In this document: positions 57,819-64,000 of the stretch, piece after piece
Layout of the letters: every line of letters begins with the position of its first letter
Numbering within the stretch: position 1 is the first letter of the stretch
From: Gonocerus acuteangulatus
Lineage: Eukaryota; Arthropoda; Insecta; Hemiptera; Coreidae
Direction: 5' to 3'
NCBI GenBank assembly: GCA_946811695.1
Contig: OX328125.1
Span: 41,395,653-41,459,652 of the forward strand
DNA length: 64,000 nucleotides
Program-made: the position numbers and the translations under genes
The notes under the pieces: model-generated
What the model saw: only the letters and a program-made list of their open reading frames with translations
Databases searched by the model: none
Told to the model about the DNA's origin: nothing

Positions 57819-58497
57819 CAGTGTTTCACGACCTTTTTGGCTTGCGTACTTGTCGGTAGTACAAGGCGCCACTTGGTAAAAATGATTGTACTGTCATTTA
57901 TAAGCCACGTGGTAAAATGCAGTGTCATCATAAAGGTGACGAGACCTCAAATCACTGACATCAAACGACTAAATTTAAAATTTCCATTCCAAATATTAAC
58001 TGCTGGATTTTAGGTCATCGACAGTACAAATTAAAACCATATTATGAATTATGAGAAAAATGTTTGTTTTTATGATTTAATATTTTTTTATGTCCATCAT
58101 TATTGACGATTTGTCATACACTACCACCACCCAGCAAATAACGTAACAGCACAGGGTAGATAACGCTGGTATATTAACACACGCTGGTATAGTCCACTCT
58201 GGAGAGATATAAACTTTTCTTGGAGGTGGAGGAGAGTTGGAAAATAAACATTTGTTTTTGTAGATCTTATTACTAAAAGAGAACAGAAGTAAAAGAAATT
58301 TCACTTTTATTCAACTATTATAAATCCTGCATTTACTATTTGAATAACATTTCAAAAGAAGCACAAAGAAAGTCGTACAAAAATATGTAACAATTTTTTT
58401 TTTTTTATTTTTTTTAGATTCAGGCATAAAAACATTGGGAGCGTCGACATTCTGACAATTACAACGAGCATGTGGCTGACAAATATGAGAACCACTG
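57819..58497. mobile_element. Possible non-autonomous hAT element
   Basis: The left end CAGTGTTTCACGACCTTTTT and the right end, inverted, CAGTGGTTCTCATATTTGTC have the look of hAT terminal repeats about 680 bp apart. The flanking 8 bp do not match, so the two ends may belong to different copies, or the copy is old. No transposase frame is seen. Confidence 0.4.
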
Positions 58498-58524
58498 TTT
58501 TAAACGGAAGCGGAATGTAAAGAA

Positions 58525-58575
58525 AGGAAGGATTCACCCCTACATCATAATATGATGTAGAGGCGAATCCTTCCT
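58525..58575. repeat. Near-perfect hairpin, about 25-bp arms
   Basis: AGGAAGGATTCACCCCTACA pairs with the sequence ending GGCGAATCCTTCCT at 58575, with two mismatches and almost no loop (ATCATAATATGAT centre). Confidence 0.88.
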
Positions 58576-58978
58576 CACAATCCTTTACACGAAAGTGTGC
58601 ATATTATGATCACCTACGTGTGAAGGAGTTAGACAGTTATCAAGTGGGTGGTAATCGATAGTATAAACTCAATAGTGAGAAGACTATTTTATGATTCTTA
58701 ACGTTTTAACGAAGCATTGGATCATTTTTTCATTAAGTCGGGGTACATATTTTTTTTTAAATTTATTTATTTCCCTAAGTAACCATTAAGGAAGGAAGTT
58801 TATTGTGTTTTCTAGATGTGCCTTACAAGACAAATGTATAGAGCATGATATTCATTAAATTTTAATCTTTTTTTTATGATTAAGAAATGTAACTATGTTT
58901 TTTTTTAGCTAAAATATTTCATTTTAATATAAATTCATTCAGCATATTTTGTTAGGATATATGTGGGTGTTCATGTAG
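58576..58978. other. Non-coding stretch, nothing recognised
   Basis: AT-rich with T runs. Confidence 0.45.
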
Positions 58979-58979
58979 G

Positions 58980-59062
<83 letters not shown>
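58979..59062. repeat. AT microsatellite
   Basis: About 84 bp of AT dinucleotide with one early interruption. Confidence 0.95.
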
Positions 59063-59064
<2 letters not shown>

Positions 59065-59192
59065 TAATAATATGTTTTAAAAAAACAAAATATGTTAATA
59101 TACAAATGCAAGTGATATGCTGATTATTGCTTGAGACTTGCAGACAAAAATAAACTCCCTTCTTGCAGGGTTACTGTAAGAAGGAAACAAAT

Positions 59193-59204
59193 AAAAAAAA
59201 AAAA

Positions 59205-59251
<47 letters not shown>

Positions 59252-59272
59252 AAGAAAGAGAGAGAGAGAGAG
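59193..59272. repeat. Poly-A / AT / GA compound microsatellite
   Basis: An A run, then ATATAT, then GA dinucleotides with GAAA steps. Confidence 0.95.
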
Positions 59273-59851
59273 TACTTGAAAGAACAGAAACTTGATGAAA
59301 AATTAAAACCCCTTGAATACAATGGGAGGGCGAGTTCGATGAACTGGAATTTGATTATGTCGCACCTTGGAAGAAAGTCATGGGCAACATTAAATAACTC
59401 TTTTTCTACAATCACTAGTAAAATTGAGTACTTCTGATATTCTGGCAGGAAATTGAACTTGCTTATTCCCTTAAGTCTCAATAAAGTAAAAGTATTTTTG
59501 TTTAATTTTTAATTTGTTTGTTGTTGGAGGGGAGTGTTTGCGTGGCGTTACAATAATAAAATGCATCGTAATAAGCATCAGAGGCAGGATGAAAAGGTTT
59601 TATTGCTTCAGAAGAAAATACGGGTTTCAATGAAACCTAAAGAAACTCAATTGTCGACCAGATAACGTATGCAAAGAAGCATCGATTAAATGGACCTTGA
59701 TGTTAGACCATTACGCTAATCTACAGCTTGTTTGAAGGTGCTAATCGTCCGAAAAGGCCAAGGCAACCTATTAACACCTGGTACGACATCATTTTTAAAA
59801 CGCTCATTTAGGAGAGGAAAAATATTAAAATAATATTAAATATTTTAATTT
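59273..59851. other. Non-coding stretch, nothing recognised
   Basis: No exon or element was supported. Confidence 0.4.
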
Positions 59852-60090
59852 TGTTATAGGCGGAAGGTCAAAAAACTTCACTAAATAGTTTTACAAACTT
59901 TATTTTTCCCTACCTGTTTCGTCCCCTTTAGGCGCCTCTTCAGAGGAACATGTTACAAAGATAAAAACTTACAAGTTCAACTTGAGGAGGAGAACCTTCC
60001 ACTAGTAGGACTGGCCATGGAATGAAAGAATCCAATATGGTGGTCAATAGTCAGCTGATCGATAATTGATATGGCAAATGTTTAAAATTA
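59852..60090. repeat. Dispersed repeat D, copy 2
   Basis: It matches 28400-28600 in block order (GTTATAGGCGGAAGGT, TGTTACAAAGATAAAAACTT, GAGAACCTTCCACTAGT, GTCAGCTGATCGATAAT) and includes extra sequence (CTGTTTCGTCCCC..CTTCAGAGGAACA) that copy 1 lacks or has altered. Confidence 0.65.
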
Positions 60091-60193
60091 AACTTAATAT
60101 TAGAAAATATCTATTTTTTGCCATCCCGCCAATAACGAAAATTGAAAGATTTAGCTTCAAGTTTTATAATTATTCTTTAAGGAATATCAATGA

Positions 60194-60250
60194 ACGGCGC
60201 TAATGACCTAGATGTAGATGCGCCATAAAAAGAAAAAAAAAAAAAAAAAA
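60194..60250 (+). mobile_element. Mini-retroposon: hairpin plus poly(A)
   Basis: The hairpin GGCGC..GCGCC around TAATGACCTAGATGTAGAT is followed by ATAAAAAG and an A run. The exact 8-bp repeat ATCAATGA flanks it (60186-60193 and 60251-60258). Only about 35 bp of element sequence besides the tail were inserted. Confidence 0.6.
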
Positions 60251-60258
60251 ATCAATGA

Positions 60259-62321
60259 TTTATTTATTATTGATTTTATCACGAAGGACTGTAAACAAGC
60301 TTTTATGAATGAATATCTTTAATACTGAGCACATAACAAGGAGTAAAGAGGCATACAGAACATAAATTACATGATATATACTTGAGGGTTCACGGCATCT
60401 AGTTTTATGAGTCATATCCTCGTTTAACTTCCATCACGTAGCCATGTCTTCATCCGTTGGTAGTATCGTTCGATCGTTAGCATGTCTTGATTAAAAAGTA
60501 GTAGTAAATATAATCTGTAATACCAAGAGTCTATAAATAATTTAGTACGCCGACTTATTGCAACACAGCATTAATACGATAGTCAATATATAAAATTGAA
60601 TCGAAATTTATTGCTCTATATTTCTCTATAATAGAAAACGTTAGAATTTATTTTTAAAATAGATTTTTTTTTTAAATGACTGCAAAGTACATTAGCAACA
60701 TTTCTTATGGTTTCATTATTATAATGTTTCTATTAATAAAACAATCGAAACTGTTACTGTTATTTTTGGAGTTGGAAAATTGTTTTATGAACACAACACT
60801 CCGCTACACAGTTGCTACGTAATTTTATTTTTTCTTTTATTTTCTTATCTTCAACCAATTTAATTATAAATTATTAAGTTTTGTTAATATCTAATTTTTT
60901 CATGTTACATAAATATAGAACATACATGTAGTATTTCTAAAATGGCACATGTAGAAAATAAATTCCCACATCACAGGGTTACTGTAATGTGGAAAAAAGA
61001 AAAAAAGTTGCTACGTAAACTGAGCAAATTCTTCAGCAAGAGATCGCACAGAATAGAAAGAAAAGGGTTTTCTCTTTTAAAGTTATTAAGAGTCGAGACG
61101 CACATTTGATATACATTTTTGGCTCTGGAGAGGGAAAATCAGGTAAACAGCAACTCTTAAAGGACTGATTTTGCTTAATCACACTGTACATCTTTCACCT
61201 GATGGCTCAGGCTGGTAAAATGAAAGTTACGTTGCAAGAAAAAGAAAATGACGTTCACAAAAGGATCAGGAATAATTTGGTCTTGCGTGGATGGTTTCCA
61301 GGATAGGGCTGATGCATTTTATTTTTTCGGTGTTGCAAAATCCACAAACATTACATTAGCAAGGGAAAATTAATCATTTTGGGTCAAGAGTGAACTCCCA
61401 CTCCAAAGAGATAGATTTTACTTATTTTCATAGACACTTTTATTATTAATTTCTGGTGTTGTTTTATGAGGTTCGTTGTGATTTAACGAAAATTAAGGCC
61501 GATAGGGGATATTAATAATTTATGTCTAAATTGAGCTCCCAAAACTAATCCAATTTTTCATCGGAATGTGTCCACAAAGTCCTACTCGTAGAATCTGCGT
61601 CATCTTAGTTCGTTCCCGTTATCCATAGTGTCATTTGGAAAGCTTAAAATAGAAACATTTAGTATTTTGCTTTTGATATGTCATGAACATGTTAAACATC
61701 TACCCCAATGTTGTCTGCAATAATAAAGTCGAAACCATTTATTCAGCGACATCTGACCATGGACTAGATAGATAGTTAGACTGAACGAGCAAGTAAACAA
61801 AATCTAACAAACAAATTAAAAAAAAAGAAAAAAGAAAGCCATTTTGTTGCGGTGCTGAGAGTTAGCAGCTTGAAAAACATCTAATAGTCCCATAGTTCGT
61901 ACTGACTCCAAATCACTGTTGTTTTGGTGATAGTAGTCTATTCTCAGGGACATTTATGTATCCCTAGTCCATTAAAATATAGCAAAACATAATAATGTAA
62001 GGCAGAAAGGCGACAGCCGTTGCGAAAGAATAACATGCGATTTACCGGTTATGGAACAAGATCAGCTCGTGGAAACCGACGAGGACATGAGACACAAGTT
62101 GACTAGACGCCTCTAGATAATCAGCGTAACGACGCCACCTGATCCAGCGAGCAGCCACATCGAAACTTTCCGGCTGGCGTAGATAATAATTACACTGCAT
62201 CCAATTCCTCTATGGAATCCGTTTAGTTCCGAAAGTAAAAGATCATTCTTTCCATATGCTACTAAGTGATTCGGGGAAAAATATTTAATTATTTTAGGCA
62301 CCTGCACGGAGAGCAAGGGAC
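60259..62321. other. Non-coding stretch with one SINE B scrap
   Basis: 61297-61330 (TTCCAGGATAGGGCTGATGC) is a scrap of SINE B body on the minus strand. A worn relative of the 142-bp unit may lie at 61385-61500. No genes were recognised. Confidence 0.4.
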
Positions 62322-62710
62322 ATGGGTTAAACCATTGAGTTAGAAGGGAGGGGAGGGAGTCTAAACGATAAAAGTTGAAGCGAAAAATCAGCCATGCCAA
62401 TGTGACAAAAAGCGCGCGAAAAGGCGACTTTTTGAATATTATTGTAAACAAACAATGAAATTAAACGAATTTATGTGTCGTATTCGTATAAATTGACATT
62501 TATATATATAAATCAATAAGAATATAATATATATATTCGTTCAAATTAATTGTTTGTTTACGATCATATTCAGATTCAAATTTTCGCTCGTCACTACTGG
62601 TACTTTAGTCACACTGGCATGGCCGATTTCAGACCTACACTTTTTTAGCATTGGAAGATAGATAACACTCCCTCCACTATCTACTAACTCAATGGGTTAA
62701 ACCCAGTCTG
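62322..62710. mobile_element. Foldback element E
   Basis: Inverted arms of about 150 bp: the left (62326-62470) has GGGTTAAACCATTGAGTTAG, AATCAGCCATGCCAATGTGA and TTGTAAACAAACAAT. The right (about 62545-62705) carries their reverse complements. A short AT-rich centre lies between. A 112-codon minus-strand frame over the left arm is probably fortuitous. Confidence 0.75.
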
Positions 62711-62828
62711 GCAAGATAAATTTTCTAGAGTTAAGACTTCAAAATTATCCTTTCTATTGAGGAACACTTCTAGTTTTAAAAGTAATTAAAATAAAGGACA
62801 ATAAGAGAACTGTAGAAGCTAGAATGAT

Positions 62829-62837
<9 letters not shown>

Positions 62838-62891
<54 letters not shown>

Positions 62892-62930
62892 TTTTTATAC
62901 GGTGCATCTACTGCTACGGTCATTAGCACC
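62838..62930 (-). mobile_element. Mini-retroposon copy 2: hairpin plus A-rich tail
   Basis: On the minus strand the hairpin GGTGC..GCACC encloses TAATGACCGTAGCAGTAGAT, followed by GTATAAAA, an A run and AT repeats. The 9-bp repeat ACTATAATA lies on both sides (62829-62837 and 62931-62939). The AT part of the tail makes the left border uncertain. Confidence 0.5.
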
Positions 62931-63011
62931 ACTATAATAATATTATATGATTTATATAAGACACTTGTAGTGCCGAAACAAGACATAACAATTTGCCTCT
63001 CTAAATATTTG

Positions 63012-63220
63012 TTATTATTTAAATTTTAACGTCCAATTATAATTAACTTAGAATATTAGGATGGGTTATCTATAGGTCACCAACCTTTTCTAGCCAGGAT
63101 AGGGCTGATGCCTTTTCTTTTCTTTTTCAAAGGAAAGCCACCGCCCCTAGTGGGAATCAAACCCATAACCTTAAATGAACGGAGTGCTCACGCCTTAGCA
63201 CTCACGGCCACCGGGCCTTC
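63012..63220 (-). mobile_element. SINE family B, copy 6
   Basis: A minus-strand copy with tail TTTAAATTTTAACGTCCAAT, body GGATAGGGCTGATGCC, B-box reading GGTTTGATTCC and head ending GGTGGCCGTGAGTGCTAAGG. The flanking duplication is not clear. Confidence 0.88.
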
Positions 63221-64000
63221 AAAAATCAAAATTAAAAAATAAATATTCAATAATTCTAAACAAAATTCCGTTAAATTTAACCCTAAGGTTAAATCGTAAT
63301 TAGAATCAAGTAGTGGCCTATAAATGTATAATTTAATGGTCATGAAGGAAGGAGAACAATTGCTGCAGGAGCACCAGATGTTAGGATCTAGAGGTGTGGT
63401 ACATATTCCAAGGCGGTATGTCTATAATTTGATGACTAAGATCTTACACCGGCAGTCAATTCAATGACGCTCCGTAATCACGAGCAGAATCCATCCAAAA
63501 ATGGAACTATCCTTCGAAAACAATATGATATTACAGAACATTATATGTAATTGTGCACGCCATGAACTCTGCCTGATACTCTTAGCCGATATCAATGTAT
63601 TTAGCCTCCAAATAGGGTTTCTCCCGCCAGCGGCGGTCCTCCTTCAACTTGAGTTACAAGTTGCAAGAAAATTCACCAACTTATAACAGTTATACCAAAA
63701 TTAAAGATAAACAAATTACGAAAAGGGCAGTTTTGTCGTCGTCCATTTTGAAAATAAAAATCACAGATAATGAATAAAGTTGTAAAGATGGTGGAAGGGT
63801 ATATTCCTATGAAATGTGCAGAATTAAAGATGGGTCGTGAACCTTCAAACATTTTTTATTAGGTATCCAATTTAATGCAACGTTTCGGATTTCATTGTCC
63901 TTCTTCAGACTTAATATTGTAATTTCACAATTCATAACTAATATTATTTCTCCCTGTAGGCAGGAGATCAATGAAAATCAAATTAACATAATAGTCAATT
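63221..64000. other. Non-coding stretch at right edge
   Basis: No exon was recognised. 63870-63930 (CAACGTTTCGG then TCCTTCTTCAGACTTA) faintly recalls part of repeat D copy 2. Confidence 0.4.

Noticed and set aside
57819..58497. Confident hAT element
   Set aside because: The ends look right but the 8-bp flanks do not match, so it is listed only as possible.
62137..62180. Donor-like CAG-GTGG near 62138 as a kinesin exon end
   Set aside because: The upstream codons do not spell the expected kinesin N terminus.
62113..62451. 112-codon minus-strand frame
   Set aside because: It overlaps one arm of a foldback repeat and has no recognisable domain.

Overview
This window is AT-rich, intron-bearing, transposon-dense animal DNA, most probably from an arthropod. 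The evidence is a spliced kinesin gene, a mauritiana-type mariner, Tc1, LINE, SINE and Helitron elements, and many AT, GA and GT microsatellites. The species cannot be fixed from sequence. A hemipteran-like or other arthropod source is only a guess from the overall flavour of the repeats. There is no sign of bacterial, organelle or viral gene organisation and no CRISPR array.

Host gene: two exons of one minus-strand gene lie at the left edge (1-170 and 2812-3034). They encode the N-terminal part of a kinesin motor domain, best matching the kinesin-4/KIF21 type, and join in phase 0 inside the P-loop. The exon carrying the start codon was not found, so much or all of the other 61 kb may be a very long first intron or upstream DNA. 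No other host coding exon could be supported.

Layout: 1-3.4 kb holds the kinesin exons, with an apparently intact mariner and a MITE in the intron. At 3.4-7.3 kb lies a broken minus-strand LINE split by a tRNA-derived SINE, then a broken second mariner. At 9-20 kb there are foldback elements, paired SINEs, a LINE scrap, a 46-bp hAT-like element, three tandem repeats and a Helitron-like element. At 20.6-26.6 kb a nearly full-length but broken I/Jockey-type LINE sits inside one arm of a foldback element. At 26.9-28.9 kb are further foldback and MITE copies with a GC-rich insertion. At 35.4-37.3 kb is an undescribed ~480-bp repeat in three copies, one of them inverted. At 38-43 kb are a truncated LINE with perfect target duplication, a broken Tc1 element with long terminal repeats and a stack of palindromes. 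At 43-64 kb are more SINEs, retrocopies with poly(A), a second Helitron-like element, mini-retroposons and another foldback.

Two tRNA-headed SINE families (here A and B) recur, four and six copies, many with recognisable target-site duplications. They allow relative dating: for example, SINE A at 5026 is younger than the LINE it splits, and the LINE at 20645 is younger than its foldback host. The most interesting items are: the 46-bp element made of little more than two terminal repeats with an exact 8-bp duplication; a short hairpin followed by an A-rich tail, seen at several loci with paired base changes; the three-copy 480-bp repeat; and the several nearly perfect short palindromes. The only transposase reading frame that looks intact is the mariner at 1377-2414.
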